Positions 42,316 through 52,256 of a stretch of DNA of 64,000 bases are shown piece after piece. Origin of the DNA: Halonotius pteroides (GTDB taxonomy: Archaea; Halobacteriota; Halobacteria; Halobacteriales; Haloferacaceae); assembly GCF_003605635.1 (NCBI RefSeq), contig NZ_QMDW01000002.1, forward strand, positions 1 to 64,000. Direction: 5' to 3'. Positions within the stretch are counted from its first letter, which is position 1; the number at the start of each line of letters is the position of its first letter. The translations under genes and the position numbers were made by a program. Under the pieces are notes generated by a model, which worked only from the letters and a program-made list of their open reading frames with translations, made no database searches and was not told where the DNA came from.

Positions 42316-42724
42316 CGTCAGTGCCTCAACCGCGCTCATCTTCGCCGCACTGTTTTTAGCCCTCGGCATCTTCTACCCGGCAATGGCGAACAGCTACGAG
42401 CGCGTGCAAGCGGCTGATGCCGACCAAGCCGATCGCGCGCTCGATCAAGCCGACAGCGACATCCAGATCGACTCGACGGCGAGCGGGGAGGTCGATGTCA
42501 CCAACAACGGCTCGACAGCACTTCCGGTCAACGAGACGGATCTGCTGCTTGACGGCGAGTACCAACCACGGAGCACTGTCACAACTGATGTGGGTGGCAA
42601 CACAGCCACCGACCTCTGGCTGCCGGGTGAAACGCTAACGCTCGATCCGGATGCGGGCCTCAACGGTGTCGGTCAGGTACGGGTTGTCACCGAGCATGGT
42701 GTGAGTGCGTCAGCGGTGATCTAA
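42305..42724 (+). CDS. arlF: Archaellum stator-type protein ArlF
   Basis: A 139-residue protein with an N-terminal hydrophobic helix (SASTALIFAALFLALGIFYPAMAN, residues 5-28) and an extracellular beta-sandwich (about 55-139: VDVTNNGSTALPVNETDLLLDGE). ArlF binds the S-layer and works with ArlG as stator. It overlaps arlCE by 11 bp and arlG starts one base after its stop. Confidence 0.92.
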   Translation: MGFSVSASTALIFAALFLALGIFYPAMANSYERVQAADADQADRALDQADSDIQIDSTASGEVDVTNNGSTALPVNETDLLLDGEYQPRSTVTTDVGGNTATDLWLPGETLTLDPDAGLNGVGQVRVVTEHGVSASAVI

Positions 42725-42725
42725 C

Positions 42726-43184
42726 ATGGCGAGTGTCTCAGTCTCTCACCTGATCATCTTCATCGCCAGCCTCGTCGTCGCCGCCGGCGTCGCTGGGACG
42801 CTCACGACCGGCGTCGAACGCGTCAGCAACGCGGTTGAGGACGGCAGTCTCGATGTCAGCCAACAGGTGCGGACGGACATCGATATCGTGAGCGATCCCG
42901 CAAACCCGACCATCGACGGGACAACCGGCAATCTGACCGTTCACGTCCGCAACACCGGCTCACAGGCGATCTTCATACGTCCAGACGCCGTCGATATGGT
43001 GCTGAATGGCCAGTTCGTGACAAACAGTGATTTCACCATCACCGACGCCAACGGCGGGAAGACGGTGGCCCGCACCGGCGATGTGATGGCCATCGAGATC
43101 GACAGCAGTCTCGTTCAGTCCGGTGACAACAGATTATTCCTAACAATCAATAGCGATGAGGAAGTATATGCGTTTAGGAACTGA
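42726..43184 (+). CDS. arlG: Archaellum stator-type protein ArlG
   Basis: A 152-residue protein with an N-terminal hydrophobic helix (VSHLIIFIASLVVAAGVAGTL, about 6-26) and a beta-sandwich with LTVHVRNTGSQAIFIRPDAVDMVLNGQ (about 73-98). ArlG forms filaments capped by ArlF in the pseudoperiplasm. It is tightly packed between arlF and arlH. Confidence 0.92.
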   Translation: MASVSVSHLIIFIASLVVAAGVAGTLTTGVERVSNAVEDGSLDVSQQVRTDIDIVSDPANPTIDGTTGNLTVHVRNTGSQAIFIRPDAVDMVLNGQFVTNSDFTITDANGGKTVARTGDVMAIEIDSSLVQSGDNRLFLTINSDEEVYAFRN

Positions 43185-43187
43185 CCA

Positions 43188-43946
43188 ATGAGCACAGCAC
43201 GTCGTGATATCCTGTCGATCGGGCTCGAAGGCCATGACCAGTTGAACGCCGAGCTCGGCGGCGGGTTCCCACCCGGCAGTATCGTTCTCATGGAGGGCGA
43301 CTACGGGGCGGGGAAAAGCGCGCTGAGCCAGCGGTTTAGCTACGGGTTTACGCAGGAAAACACGACGGTAACCTATCTCTCGACGGAGCTGACTGTCAGC
43401 GGATTTATTGATCAAATGCACTCGCTGTCCTACGATGTCACCTCCGAACTGTTGGAGGAACAGCTCCTGTTTTTGAGTGCTGACTTCGACAGCGGTGGCG
43501 CGCTGCGTGGCAACGACGATAAAGAACGGAAAGAACTGCTCAAACGGCTGATGGACGCCGAGGCGATGTGGGAGCCGGATGTTATCATCATCGACACCTT
43601 CGATGCGATCCTCCGTAACGATCCCAAGTTCGAATCCCTCGTGCGCAACGACGAAGGACGGCAAGCCGCCCTTGAGATCATCTCGTATTTCCGTGATATG
43701 ATCTCGATGGGGAAGCTGATCATCATCACCGTCGACCCCTCGACAGTCGACGACGATACGATCGATCCGTTCCGGTCGATCGCCGACGTCTTTATTGAGC
43801 TAGAGATGGCAGAGGTTGGCAGCGAAACCCGGCGATCGATCTCGGTGAAACGGTTTGCTGGGATGGGCGAACAGGTCGGTGACAGCATCGGGTTCTCGGT
43901 GCGCTCCGGCACCGGGATCGTCATCGAGAGCCGGAGTGTGGCCTAA
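43188..43946 (+). CDS. arlH: Archaellum motor ATPase-like protein ArlH
   Basis: A 252-residue RecA-fold protein related to KaiC. It has Walker A GDYGAGKSALSQRF (about residues 34-47), the STELTVSGFIDQM segment and Walker B DVIIIDTFDAILR (about 128-140). ArlH forms a ring with ArlI at the base of the archaellum; nucleotide binding controls assembly. Position and length match other euryarchaeal ArlH. Confidence 0.94.
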   Translation: MSTARRDILSIGLEGHDQLNAELGGGFPPGSIVLMEGDYGAGKSALSQRFSYGFTQENTTVTYLSTELTVSGFIDQMHSLSYDVTSELLEEQLLFLSADFDSGGALRGNDDKERKELLKRLMDAEAMWEPDVIIIDTFDAILRNDPKFESLVRNDEGRQAALEIISYFRDMISMGKLIIITVDPSTVDDDTIDPFRSIADVFIELEMAEVGSETRRSISVKRFAGMGEQVGDSIGFSVRSGTGIVIESRSVA

Positions 43947-43948
43947 CG

Positions 43949-45625
43949 ATGACCGATCAAGGGACGCCAACGCCATCAGACGAGCTCAGACAGGTCGCCA
44001 ACCGGCGGCCCCACCTGCGGGAACACCTCCAGAAGTTCAAACAGATCGCCGGCGAGTTCCCGATGTTGGTTGAGGATCCCGAGGATTACGAAACCCGGCG
44101 ACCAAACGTCATCTACCCGGTCGGCGGTGCGGTCTACTGTCACGTCTACGGTGACCTTGGCCAGAAGACGAAGTATTACACCATCGAGCCGTCGCTATCG
44201 GAGGATGAGACAGTCACCCTCCAGAAGGTCAAACGAAAGCTGCTGTCGACAAGCGGCCACAAGGAGTCACCGGATGATGATGCCGGCTACGACGACCTGA
44301 TCGAGGAGTTACTCGATCAGACGACCTACGTCACCGACGGTGACATGTCGTTTTACGACCGGGTCAAACAGCTTTGGAACTTCGGGAAGGTGAAAGTCGA
44401 CCAGAACACCTACGACAGCATCCGCTACCGGCTCAACCGCGATATCGTCGGGTTCGGGCCGCTGGAGCCGATTATGCGGGATGATCAAAACGAGGATATT
44501 CACGTTATCGGCCCCCATGAGACCCACGTCGATCATGCTACCTTCGGGATGCTGCCGACGACGGTCGACTTCGGCACCCCAAGTGAGTTCGACAACTGGC
44601 TGAAAAACATGGGCGAGCGGATGGGCGACCCGATCTCGGACTCAAATCCGATCGTCGACTCGACGATGCCCGATGGCTCCCGTATCAACATTATCTACTC
44701 CGACGACGTATCGCTAAAGGGGCCGTCGTTGACGATCCGGCAAGGTACCGAGGTGCCGTTGTCGATGATGCAGATCACCAACTGGGGGACGCTGTCGCCG
44801 ATGATGGCGGCATACCTCTGGATCTGCCTCGAAAACGAACAGACGGTCTTCGTTGTCGGCGAAACAGCATCCGGAAAGACGACGACACTCAACGCCTCCT
44901 TCTCGTTTATTCCCCGGGATTCGAAGATTTACACCGCCGAGGATACCGCCGAGGTCATCCCACCCCACGACACCTGGCAGCAACTGCTGACCCGTGAGGG
45001 GATGGGCGACGAGGACGCCGAGGTCGACATGTTCGACCTTGTGGCGGCCGCCCTGCGGTCGCGGCCTGACTACATCATCGTCGGCGAGGTTCGTGGAGCC
45101 GAGGGGCGGATGGCGTTCCAGGCCGCCCAGACCGGCCACCCGGTCATGCTGACGTTCCACGCCTCGGATATCGTCACCATGATCCAGCGGTTTACCTCCG
45201 AGCCGATCAATGTCCCCGAGACGTTCATGGGGATCGCCGATGTCGCGCTGTTCCAAAACCGTGTCAAACAGGGCGAAGATGTGTTGCGACGTATCACAAG
45301 TGTCCAGGAGATCGAGGGCTACTCCTCGGAGATGGGCGGCGTCGTGACCCGGCAGGTCTTCGAGTGGGATCCCGTTGAGGACGAACACACGTTCAAGGGG
45401 ATGAACAACTCCTACGTCTTAGAGGAACAGATCGCCCCCCTGCTTGGCTACGCCGATACCCGCCAGATTTATGAAACACTCAATCATCGTAAAGAGGTTG
45501 TCGACCGAATGATCCAAGAGGGGATTCTTGGCTACCACGAGGTCAACGATGCAATCGAATCGTTCCAACAAGACGGCGTCGAAGGGCTCCCGTTCACGAT
45601 GAGTGCGGCGCCGGACATCAAGTAG
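43949..45625 (+). CDS. arlI: Archaellum assembly and rotation ATPase ArlI
   Basis: A 558-residue secretion-superfamily ATPase (GspE/PilT type) that drives both filament assembly and rotation. The ATP-binding core has Walker A VVGETASGKTTTLN (about residue 303), the Asp box YTAEDTAEVIPP, Walker B YIIVGEVRGAEG (about 373) and the His box GHPVMLTFHASD. An N-terminal domain of about 200 residues precedes it. It is two bases after arlH and followed by arlJ after 6 bp. Confidence 0.96.
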   Translation: MTDQGTPTPSDELRQVANRRPHLREHLQKFKQIAGEFPMLVEDPEDYETRRPNVIYPVGGAVYCHVYGDLGQKTKYYTIEPSLSEDETVTLQKVKRKLLSTSGHKESPDDDAGYDDLIEELLDQTTYVTDGDMSFYDRVKQLWNFGKVKVDQNTYDSIRYRLNRDIVGFGPLEPIMRDDQNEDIHVIGPHETHVDHATFGMLPTTVDFGTPSEFDNWLKNMGERMGDPISDSNPIVDSTMPDGSRINIIYSDDVSLKGPSLTIRQGTEVPLSMMQITNWGTLSPMMAAYLWICLENEQTVFVVGETASGKTTTLNASFSFIPRDSKIYTAEDTAEVIPPHDTWQQLLTREGMGDEDAEVDMFDLVAAALRSRPDYIIVGEVRGAEGRMAFQAAQTGHPVMLTFHASDIVTMIQRFTSEPINVPETFMGIADVALFQNRVKQGEDVLRRITSVQEIEGYSSEMGGVVTRQVFEWDPVEDEHTFKGMNNSYVLEEQIAPLLGYADTRQIYETLNHRKEVVDRMIQEGILGYHEVNDAIESFQQDGVEGLPFTMSAAPDIK

Positions 45626-45631
45626 TGGCTT

Positions 45632-47377
45632 ATGGCGACACAAGAGGGCTCCGGCGACCGGCTGAACTCGCTGTTGGCGTTCGTCTCCGATGTCTTGGCC
45701 TCCTACAGCCGGCTGGATATGTCGCGGCGGCGGTATATGCTGCTCATCTTTCTGCCGACATTCAGCGTGTTTCTGTTGTCGATCGCGGCGGCGATCGTAC
45801 TCCAGATCCCGGTGACCGCAAAGATCCCGATCCCCCTGCTTGGGTTGTTGGTATGGGTGACTGGCCTGTTGTATCCAAAGCTCTACATCACCCAGAAGCG
45901 AACCGAGATCGAGGATAAGTTCCATCTGGCGATGACACATCTGACGGTGTTGTCAACCACAAATATTGATCGCGTCGAGGTGTTTCGGCGGCTGGCGGCC
46001 GAAGACGAGTATGGAGCCCTCGCCGACGAGTTGGGTCAGATTGTCGGGCTTGTCGACACCTGGAATCAGAGTATCGATGACGCCTGTCGCCGGCGGGCCA
46101 AGGAGGTGCCAAGCGATGTGATGTCGGATCTCTACGAGCGGCTGGCATTTACCCTTGAGGCCGGCGAGGAGCTCAAGGAGTTCATGCTCGATGAGCAGGA
46201 TTTTATCATCGAGAACTACGAGACAATCTACGAGGGCCAACTGGCCAACCTCGAGGTAATGGAGGATCTCTACATCTCGATGATCCTCTCGATGACCTTC
46301 GGGCTCGTCTTCGCGATCGTTCTCCCGATCCTGACGGGCGTCAACCCGACGGTGACCGTCTCGGCAGTCATCGGGTTGTTCTTTCTTGTCCAGGTGGCGT
46401 TCTTTTTCGTCATCCGGAACATCGCGCCCTACGATCCGGTGTGGTACTTTCCGGAGCCGCGGTTTGTCGAGGACAAGGAGCTGTGGGCGGCGATCTTTAT
46501 CGGTAGCCTCGGCTCGCTGTCGATCATCTTCTTTATGGGGCTTGGCTTTCTCGGCATCGGCCCCGGGATCGACGGCGTGCTCTTCTTCCTTGATACCGTC
46601 CCGCTGCCGCTGTATGTCTCGATCCCCGTGACGCCGTTGTTGATTACGGGAATTGTCATGCGAATGGAGGAAGAGCGGATCAAGGAGCGCGACGAGCAGT
46701 ATCCGAACTTTATTCGATCGTTGGGGACAGCCGAAACCGCCCAACAGGCGACGACCGTCGAGGTGTTGAAAACGCTTCGGCAGAAGGACTTCGGTGGGCT
46801 CACGCCGGTCATCAACCGGCTCTACCGACGGCTCAGTATGCGGCTCAGCCCGGAGAACGCGTGGGGGGATTTCTCACTGGAGGCCAAATCCTATCTGATG
46901 CAGAAGTACAGCGAGATGTATCTCGTCGGTCGCCAGATGGGTGGGACGCCACAGGTGCTTGGTGAGCTCATTAGCCAGAACATGAACACGATCAATCAGC
47001 TCCGCGAGCAACGCCGTCAAGAGACGGTGACGCTGATCGGGCTGCTGTATGGGATCTCGGCGGCGGCCGTCTTTGCGTTCTTCATCGGCCTTGAGGTCGC
47101 CAACATCCTCGGAGAGTTCTCCGGGGCGTTGACGCTGGATCAAGCGGAGTTTGGCCAGCTCATCTACACCCAGGCGTACAACGTTCCCGTCATCGAGTAT
47201 CTGCTGTTGTTGGTTGTGTTGTTCAACGCCGCGCTGTCGTCGCTGATGATTCGGACGATCGACGGCGGCAACAAGGCAACCGCCTACGTCCACTTCGTGT
47301 TGTTGACCTGGCTCGGGGCGGGCGTGGCAATCTTCACCCGACAGGTCGTCAGCAGCCTCCTGCAGATCCAGATCTGA
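45632..47377 (+). CDS. arlJ: Archaellum platform protein ArlJ
   Basis: A 581-residue polytopic protein with two TadC/GspF-like cytoplasmic regions and about nine TM segments. Clear spans are MLLIFLPTFSVFLLSIAAAIVLQI, LYISMILSMTFGLVFAIVLPIL, VIGLFFLVQVAFFFVI and the C-terminal group (LIGLLYGISAAAVFAFFIGL, YLLLLVVLFNAALSSLMI). Charged loops such as RFIRSLGTAE-like PNFIRSLGTAETAQQATTVE contact ArlI. It is the last gene of the arl operon. Confidence 0.95.
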   Translation: MATQEGSGDRLNSLLAFVSDVLASYSRLDMSRRRYMLLIFLPTFSVFLLSIAAAIVLQIPVTAKIPIPLLGLLVWVTGLLYPKLYITQKRTEIEDKFHLAMTHLTVLSTTNIDRVEVFRRLAAEDEYGALADELGQIVGLVDTWNQSIDDACRRRAKEVPSDVMSDLYERLAFTLEAGEELKEFMLDEQDFIIENYETIYEGQLANLEVMEDLYISMILSMTFGLVFAIVLPILTGVNPTVTVSAVIGLFFLVQVAFFFVIRNIAPYDPVWYFPEPRFVEDKELWAAIFIGSLGSLSIIFFMGLGFLGIGPGIDGVLFFLDTVPLPLYVSIPVTPLLITGIVMRMEEERIKERDEQYPNFIRSLGTAETAQQATTVEVLKTLRQKDFGGLTPVINRLYRRLSMRLSPENAWGDFSLEAKSYLMQKYSEMYLVGRQMGGTPQVLGELISQNMNTINQLREQRRQETVTLIGLLYGISAAAVFAFFIGLEVANILGEFSGALTLDQAEFGQLIYTQAYNVPVIEYLLLLVVLFNAALSSLMIRTIDGGNKATAYVHFVLLTWLGAGVAIFTRQVVSSLLQIQI

Positions 47378-47428
47378 GCTGATCGGCCGACCGACGTGTT
47401 TTATCAGCCGGCCGTCGAAGCCGAGGAT

Positions 47429-48166
47429 ATGTCTGAGGCGTTTCCGGAGTTCGAGGTGATCCCGGCGGTCGATGTACAGGACGGCGAGGTCGTCCAACTC
47501 GTTGCCGGCGAGCGCGGCACAGAAACCCGGTACGGCGATCCTGTCGATGCCGCCGAGGGGTGGGTCGATCGCGGCGCGTCAACGCTGCATCTTGTTGATC
47601 TCGATGGGGCATTTGACGGCGAGCGTGTCAACGCCGATGCCTTCGGATCGATCATCGAGACCGCGTCGGTCGATCTCCAGATCGGCGGGGGGATCCGCAC
47701 CGTCGACGACGCCGTCGACCTGCTCGATCTTGGTGTCGACCGCGTCATTCTGGGTACCGCCGCGGTCGAAACGCCCGAGATCGTCGCCGATATTTCGGAT
47801 CATGAGTCGGGATCAGTCATGGTCAGTCTCGACGCAAAAGGCGGCGAGGTCGTCGTCTCGGGGTGGACAGAGGCCACCGGGCTCGATCCGGCCGCGGCGG
47901 CCGGTCGCTACGAGGAGTTGGGCGCGGGCGCGATCTTGCTCACCGATGTCGACGTTGAGGGACAGCTCGCCGGCGTCAACACTGATCTCGTCGAGGGCGT
48001 CTGTGCGGCCGTCGAGATCCCGGTCGTCGCCAGCGGTGGGGTGGCGACCATCGAGGATATCCGCGCACTCCGCGAGGCGGGTGCAGCCGCGGTCGTCGTC
48101 GGCACCGCACTCTACGAGGGCGAGTTCACGCTCAAAGATGCGATGGACGCGGTTGGTTCTGACTGA
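47429..48166 (+). CDS. hisA: ProFAR isomerase (histidine biosynthesis)
   Basis: A 245-residue TIM barrel for the fourth step of histidine synthesis. It shows FEVIPAVDVQDGEVVQLVAGE with the first catalytic Asp, LHLVDLDGAFDG, IGGGIRTVDDAVDLLDLGVDRVILGT, ILLTDVDVEGQL and VVASGGVATIEDI, with duplicated half-barrel phosphate motifs. The ATG at 47429 gives the typical N-terminus. GTTTTATC lies about 29 nt upstream. Confidence 0.95.
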   Translation: MSEAFPEFEVIPAVDVQDGEVVQLVAGERGTETRYGDPVDAAEGWVDRGASTLHLVDLDGAFDGERVNADAFGSIIETASVDLQIGGGIRTVDDAVDLLDLGVDRVILGTAAVETPEIVADISDHESGSVMVSLDAKGGEVVVSGWTEATGLDPAAAAGRYEELGAGAILLTDVDVEGQLAGVNTDLVEGVCAAVEIPVVASGGVATIEDIRALREAGAAAVVVGTALYEGEFTLKDAMDAVGSD

Positions 48167-48217
48167 CGGGCGTCGCCGAGGGAAACCACCATAGGCCCCC
48201 ACGCTCTGAACACACCT

Positions 48218-48829
48218 ATGAGCGATTCCTCAGCGAGCGATGCGGGCACCCGCGCGGCGGCCGTCAGCCGCGAAACCGGCGAGACGACGATCGATCTCAC
48301 CCTCGACCTCGACGGCAACGGCGACAGCGAAGTCGACACCGGGATCGGATTTTTCGATCACATGCTGACCGCGTTGGCGACTCACGGCCTCGTCGATCTC
48401 ACGGTGCAGTGTGACGGCGACCTCGCGGTCGACGACCACCACACCGTCGAAGATGTGGCGATTACCCTCGGAGAGGCGCTCGACGAAGCCCTCGGCGACA
48501 AACGCGGGATCGTTCGGTACGCTGATCGTCGGGTGCCGCTTGACGAAGCCCTCGCCTCGGTCGTTGTCGACATCAGCGGGCGACCGTACTTCGTCTTCGA
48601 CGGCGAGTTTTCTCAGGCCGCGATCGGCGACTTTACCAGCGACATGGCGCGACATTTCGTCGAGTCGGTGGCGATGAACGCCGGGCTGACCGTCCACGCG
48701 AGCGTCGACGGCGACAACGCCCACCACGAGGTCGAAGCCCTGTTCAAAGCCTTCGCGCGCGCACTCGACGACGCAACTCGGATCGACGACCGGCGGAGTG
48801 ACGCGCCAAGTACGAAGGGATCGCTGTAG
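48218..48829 (+). CDS. hisB: Imidazoleglycerol-phosphate dehydratase
   Basis: A 203-residue single-function HisB. The two metal-binding His repeats are [16 protein letters not shown] and [14 protein letters not shown] in the first half, and [37 protein letters not shown] in parts of the second half; each is split here for reference. It ends with the family tail STKGSL. It follows hisA by 51 bp and is probably cotranscribed with the ACT regulator 9 bp downstream. Confidence 0.95.
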   Translation: MSDSSASDAGTRAAAVSRETGETTIDLTLDLDGNGDSEVDTGIGFFDHMLTALATHGLVDLTVQCDGDLAVDDHHTVEDVAITLGEALDEALGDKRGIVRYADRRVPLDEALASVVVDISGRPYFVFDGEFSQAAIGDFTSDMARHFVESVAMNAGLTVHASVDGDNAHHEVEALFKAFARALDDATRIDDRRSDAPSTKGSL

Positions 48830-48838
48830 GGGCGCGCC

Positions 48839-49339
48839 ATGTTCGACGAAATCATGGGGAAGTTTGAGGGCAGCCCGAGCCAGCAGGCGGTGATCCGGCT
48901 GCTGCTTGAACGCGGCTTCTCGGTCAATGAGGCGGGCCGGGTCGTCTCCGGCGGCATCGAGATCCCGTTTACCGAGATCGCCCGCGAGATCGATGTCGAC
49001 CGCCGGGTCGTCGACTCAACGACCGACGCGATACGGGACGACCCCGAACTCCAGCGCATCTTCGCAAACATCGACGCGATTCCAAGCTTGCGGGATCTTG
49101 CGCCCGTGTTAGATCTAACCGTGCTGACGGTCGAAGTCGCCGCCGCCAACGAGTCCGGCATTGTCGCCACGGTCACCGACCGGATCGCCGAGGCTGACAT
49201 CTCGATCCGGCAGGTCATCAGCGAAGATCCGGAGTTCACCGACGAGCCGAAGCTGTATATCATCACCGACGAGTCGATCCCCGGCGACGTGCTGGTGTCG
49301 ATCCGCGACCTCCCGTTCGTCCGGCGGGTCGAGTTCTGA
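48839..49339 (+). CDS. HTH and ACT domain regulator of amino acid metabolism
   Basis: A 166-residue protein with an N-terminal helical DNA-binding-like region (about 12-70: AVIRLLLERGFSVNEAGRVV, IPFTEIAREIDVDRRVVDSTTDAI) and a C-terminal ACT domain (about 95-166: LTVLTVEVAAANESGIVATVTDRIAEADISI split). Such archaeal proteins are predicted amino-acid-responsive regulators. The location right after hisB suggests control of his or related genes by a bound amino acid. Confidence 0.82.
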   Translation: MFDEIMGKFEGSPSQQAVIRLLLERGFSVNEAGRVVSGGIEIPFTEIAREIDVDRRVVDSTTDAIRDDPELQRIFANIDAIPSLRDLAPVLDLTVLTVEVAAANESGIVATVTDRIAEADISIRQVISEDPEFTDEPKLYIITDESIPGDVLVSIRDLPFVRRVEF

Positions 49340-49340
49340 G

Positions 49341-49778
49341 ATGGAACGCGTCGAGCGAGCCGTCCGGATCGTCGCGGTACAGGCCGCGTTGCTGACGGCC
49401 GCGCTGCACCTGCTGTGGGCGATCCCACGGCTGTCACCGCCGATGCTTGCCGACTCGGTCGCCGACAGCCGGCCGTTTCTCTTTGTGCCCGCCGCCGTCC
49501 TCCTAATCGCGGTTGCGGTCGCCGTCTTTCGCGGCTATCGCTACCGCCGGCTCAGCTCACTCGGTGGCGGTACCCTCGCCGTCTTGCTCGTCGGCTATCC
49601 GCTGTGTCACGGCGGGAACGCGGCCGACGCGTTGTTGACCGAGCCGCTGGCGGTGGCAGCGGTTGCGGTCGAAGTCGTCGGCGTCGTTGCGTTCACCGGC
49701 CTCTATCACGTCCATCATCCTGATCGATTGGGATCAACCGCAGCCGCTGCTGACAACAATGACGCCCGCAACAACTGA
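49341..49778 (+). CDS. Small membrane protein, unknown
   Basis: A 145-residue protein with four hydrophobic segments (about residues 10-30, 46-65, 75-90, 101-122) and a hydrophilic Asn/Asp-rich tail. I do not recognise a family with certainty. Its ATG follows the ACT gene stop by one base, so it is cotranscribed and probably translationally coupled. Confidence 0.7.
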   Translation: MERVERAVRIVAVQAALLTAALHLLWAIPRLSPPMLADSVADSRPFLFVPAAVLLIAVAVAVFRGYRYRRLSSLGGGTLAVLLVGYPLCHGGNAADALLTEPLAVAAVAVEVVGVVAFTGLYHVHHPDRLGSTAAAADNNDARNN

Positions 49779-49817
49779 CCAGTATCGCTTAAGCCGTCCG
49801 CCGGCCAACCGCTTCGT

Positions 49818-50450
49818 GTGCCCGAGTCCTTTTCGACAGTCGCCGAGCGCGCGGAGGCCAACTTTGAGGTCAGCGGCTCGGAGTTCATCGGCTACGTCGC
49901 ACCTGTCGAGACGGTTGCGGCTGCCGAGGCGGTCATCGAGGAAGTCGAAGCCGACCACCCAGAGGCGACACACGTCGTGCCCGCCTATCGTGTGCCGGCT
50001 GGGACTGCTTCGGCGGGTCAACCGGGGTCGGTGATGCTGCGGGAGTGGGCCAGCGACGACGGCGAGCCCAGCGGCTCCGCTGGTGATCCTGCGCTCAACG
50101 TCCTCGCTCAACAAGAGATCCGTAACGTCGTCGCCGCGGTCGTCCGATACTACGGCGGGACGAACCTCGGTGTCGGCGGGTTGGCGCGAGCGTATTCGCG
50201 AGGGGTTAAACAAGCCGTTGCGGCGGCTGGGATCGTCGAAGAGGTTCCGCATGAGCGGTTCGAAGCGACGGTTGCGTACGGCGATTCGGGAACAGTACGC
50301 GGGATTCTGGAATCCGAAGACGTCGAGTTCGATGCCAGCTACGAAGCAGCGGTTGAGTTCGTCGTTCGGGTACCCGTTGCGGAGGCTGGCGACCTGCGGG
50401 AACGACTGCGCAACGCGACGAGTGGGCGAGTCAGTATCGATGACTCCTGA
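49818..50450 (+). CDS. IMPACT/YigZ family protein
   Basis: A 210-residue YigZ/IMPACT-type protein. The N-terminal domain shows SEFIGYVAPVETVAAAEAVIEE, the family core EWASDDGEPSGSAGDPALNVL (about 76-96) and VAAVVRYYGGTNLGVGGLARAYS. A C-terminal DUF1949-like domain is present. The start is GTG at 49818, as no ATG lies in the right region. Function is uncertain; relatives affect translation control. Confidence 0.9.
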   Translation: MPESFSTVAERAEANFEVSGSEFIGYVAPVETVAAAEAVIEEVEADHPEATHVVPAYRVPAGTASAGQPGSVMLREWASDDGEPSGSAGDPALNVLAQQEIRNVVAAVVRYYGGTNLGVGGLARAYSRGVKQAVAAAGIVEEVPHERFEATVAYGDSGTVRGILESEDVEFDASYEAAVEFVVRVPVAEAGDLRERLRNATSGRVSIDDS

Positions 50451-50459
50451 GCAGACGAC

Positions 50460-51137
50460 TTACACTGTCCCAAATGCCCGATCCCCAGCGTCGCCCAACC
50501 CCGGCACGATGAAGCCATCATCATCGAGTCTGTCGTCGATAGCGACCGTTAATACGTCAGCATCGGGGACGCTTTCGCTGACCCGCAGGACGCCCTCCGG
50601 AGCCGACACCGCTGATAGTGCGATCAGATCCTCGAAGCCAGCGGCGGCGTCAACAACATGATCGAGGACGGCACACATCGTCGACCCCGTCGCCAACATT
50701 GGGTCGGCGACGATGACGGTGTCGTCGGCCGTGATCTCTGGGAGTTTGAGGTAGCCGACCGTAATCGGGAACTCCCCGTCGTCGTTCATCCCCGCTTCCT
50801 CATCGCGGCTGGCGGAGATAACGCCCTGTCTGGCCTGCGGGAACGCCTTCATCAACCCCTCGACAAACGGTGTGGCTGCCCGGAGGACGGTGACGATGAC
50901 AACGTCGTCGAGCCCGGTGACACGTTCGCCGGTGGTGTCGGCCAGCGGCGTCTGGAGCGGAACGAACTCCGTCTCCATCGCGCCGTCGATGATCTCATAG
51001 CCACAGACCCGCCCGAGTTCGATCAACCCCTCTCGGAAGGCGACCTGCTCGGTGTCGATCGATCGCAGCGTCGACAGCGTATCCTTCGCCAAGGCGTGGG
51101 TGATCAGGTATGCGTCCTCGCGCTGTTCAATTGGCAT
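50460..51137 (-). CDS. upp: Uracil phosphoribosyltransferase
   Basis: A 225-residue salvage enzyme making UMP from uracil and PRPP. The N-terminus [41 protein letters not shown], the PRPP loop [19 protein letters not shown] and the uracil-binding end [18 protein letters not shown] are all present. It is convergent with the IMPACT gene (9-bp gap). The ATG at 51137 is the family start. Confidence 0.95.
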   Translation of the reverse strand: MPIEQREDAYLITHALAKDTLSTLRSIDTEQVAFREGLIELGRVCGYEIIDGAMETEFVPLQTPLADTTGERVTGLDDVVIVTVLRAATPFVEGLMKAFPQARQGVISASRDEEAGMNDDGEFPITVGYLKLPEITADDTVIVADPMLATGSTMCAVLDHVVDAAAGFEDLIALSAVSAPEGVLRVSESVPDADVLTVAIDDRLDDDGFIVPGLGDAGDRAFGTV

Positions 51138-51235
51138 ATGTGAGCAGGAGACAGCGATGGTAAAAACAGCCCCGATGGCGCGGCGGGCGGTAGCGACGTT
51201 TATGTGTCGGGACAGCACTAGAAACCGATAGCAGA

Positions 51236-51943
51236 ATGGAGGAGAGCATCTCGGGGTTCAAGATCGACGGCGCGTGGGACGATGTGGTCGAACACGGCGA
51301 GCGCATCACCCAAGCCCTTCGAGACGAAGATATCGAGGATGCCGACGAGGAGGTTCGATCAGCCTTTAGGGAGTGGGACGAGTGGCGACCCAAAGCCCAC
51401 GAACAGCTCAACACGGATGTCAACGAGAAAACAGCCGAGCAGGCCAGCGTTGCCGAAGGCAAGGGCGAAAAGGCGGGCAAGGCCGCAAGCGACGATGTGA
51501 AAAAGGCCGGCGAGAAGCTCTCGGAGTCCTACAAACGGATGGAAAACGGTGACGACGAAGGGGCTGTCGAGAACTGGCAGGACTCTATCGGCTACGTCAC
51601 CAGAGCAGCCGACTCGGTCGGCCGAAAGGCGATTCGCACCGTCGAAAACACCGTCTACCAGAACGTGATGACACAGCTGTCGCCGTACTACTTCGACAAC
51701 GAGCTCGTCAGCGCGAACATCAAACAACAGGGCCGCGGTGGCGACGACGAACAGTTCGTCTTCGAGGTCAACATCAACGACGACGAGTTGAAATCGGCAG
51801 TCTCCGAACGCCTTGGCGAGTACGAGGACACGATCGACCGCTGGCATGTCACAACTGAGAAGGAAACCGATATCGCCGAGGCCGCAGAGGGGGTTGAGGC
51901 CCCGGAGCCCGCAAGCGACGATACACAGTCGACGACAAACTGA
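51236..51943 (+). CDS. Haloarchaeal helical protein (DUF5828-like)
   Basis: A 235-residue acidic, helix-rich soluble protein. Lys/Glu/Ala-rich helices (about 60-120: [40 protein letters not shown]) look like coiled coil. A second region (about 125-205) contains [15 protein letters not shown] and [13 protein letters not shown]-like strands. It resembles a haloarchaeal family named DUF5828, from memory. There are no TM segments. TTTATGTG lies about 30 nt upstream. Confidence 0.65.
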   Translation: MEESISGFKIDGAWDDVVEHGERITQALRDEDIEDADEEVRSAFREWDEWRPKAHEQLNTDVNEKTAEQASVAEGKGEKAGKAASDDVKKAGEKLSESYKRMENGDDEGAVENWQDSIGYVTRAADSVGRKAIRTVENTVYQNVMTQLSPYYFDNELVSANIKQQGRGGDDEQFVFEVNINDDELKSAVSERLGEYEDTIDRWHVTTEKETDIAEAAEGVEAPEPASDDTQSTTN

Positions 51944-51974
51944 GCGACCCCTAACGCACCGATTCCACAAACGC

Positions 51975-52226
51975 ATGGACACAACACGCACCATCGAAGC
52001 CGGCGAGCTATCGGCCGACGAGATCATCAACGCGCTACGGGGCGGTCAGCGGCTGCAAGTAAGCGTCGAACTACTCGACCAACAGCATCAGATCACCCTT
52101 CGGTATGACGGCGAGACATACTACTGTGAAACCCCGACACGGTTGCACAGACACAGTGATGAGGCAGCGATGCGCGCCTGTATCAAGGAACGTGGCTACG
52201 CCGCAGTCCCCGAGGAGTCGGCGTAG
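51975..52226 (+). CDS. Small haloarchaeal hypothetical protein
   Basis: An 83-residue protein beginning MDTTRTIEAGELSADEIINAL, with a strand-rich middle (QVSVELLDQQHQITLRYDGETYYCET) and a C-terminal helix. The family is not recognised. It is 31 bp after the previous gene and 30 bp before an HTH gene, in the same direction. Confidence 0.65.
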   Translation: MDTTRTIEAGELSADEIINALRGGQRLQVSVELLDQQHQITLRYDGETYYCETPTRLHRHSDEAAMRACIKERGYAAVPEESA

Positions 52227-52256
52227 TTTTACGGGACGAACGCGGATAATAACCGT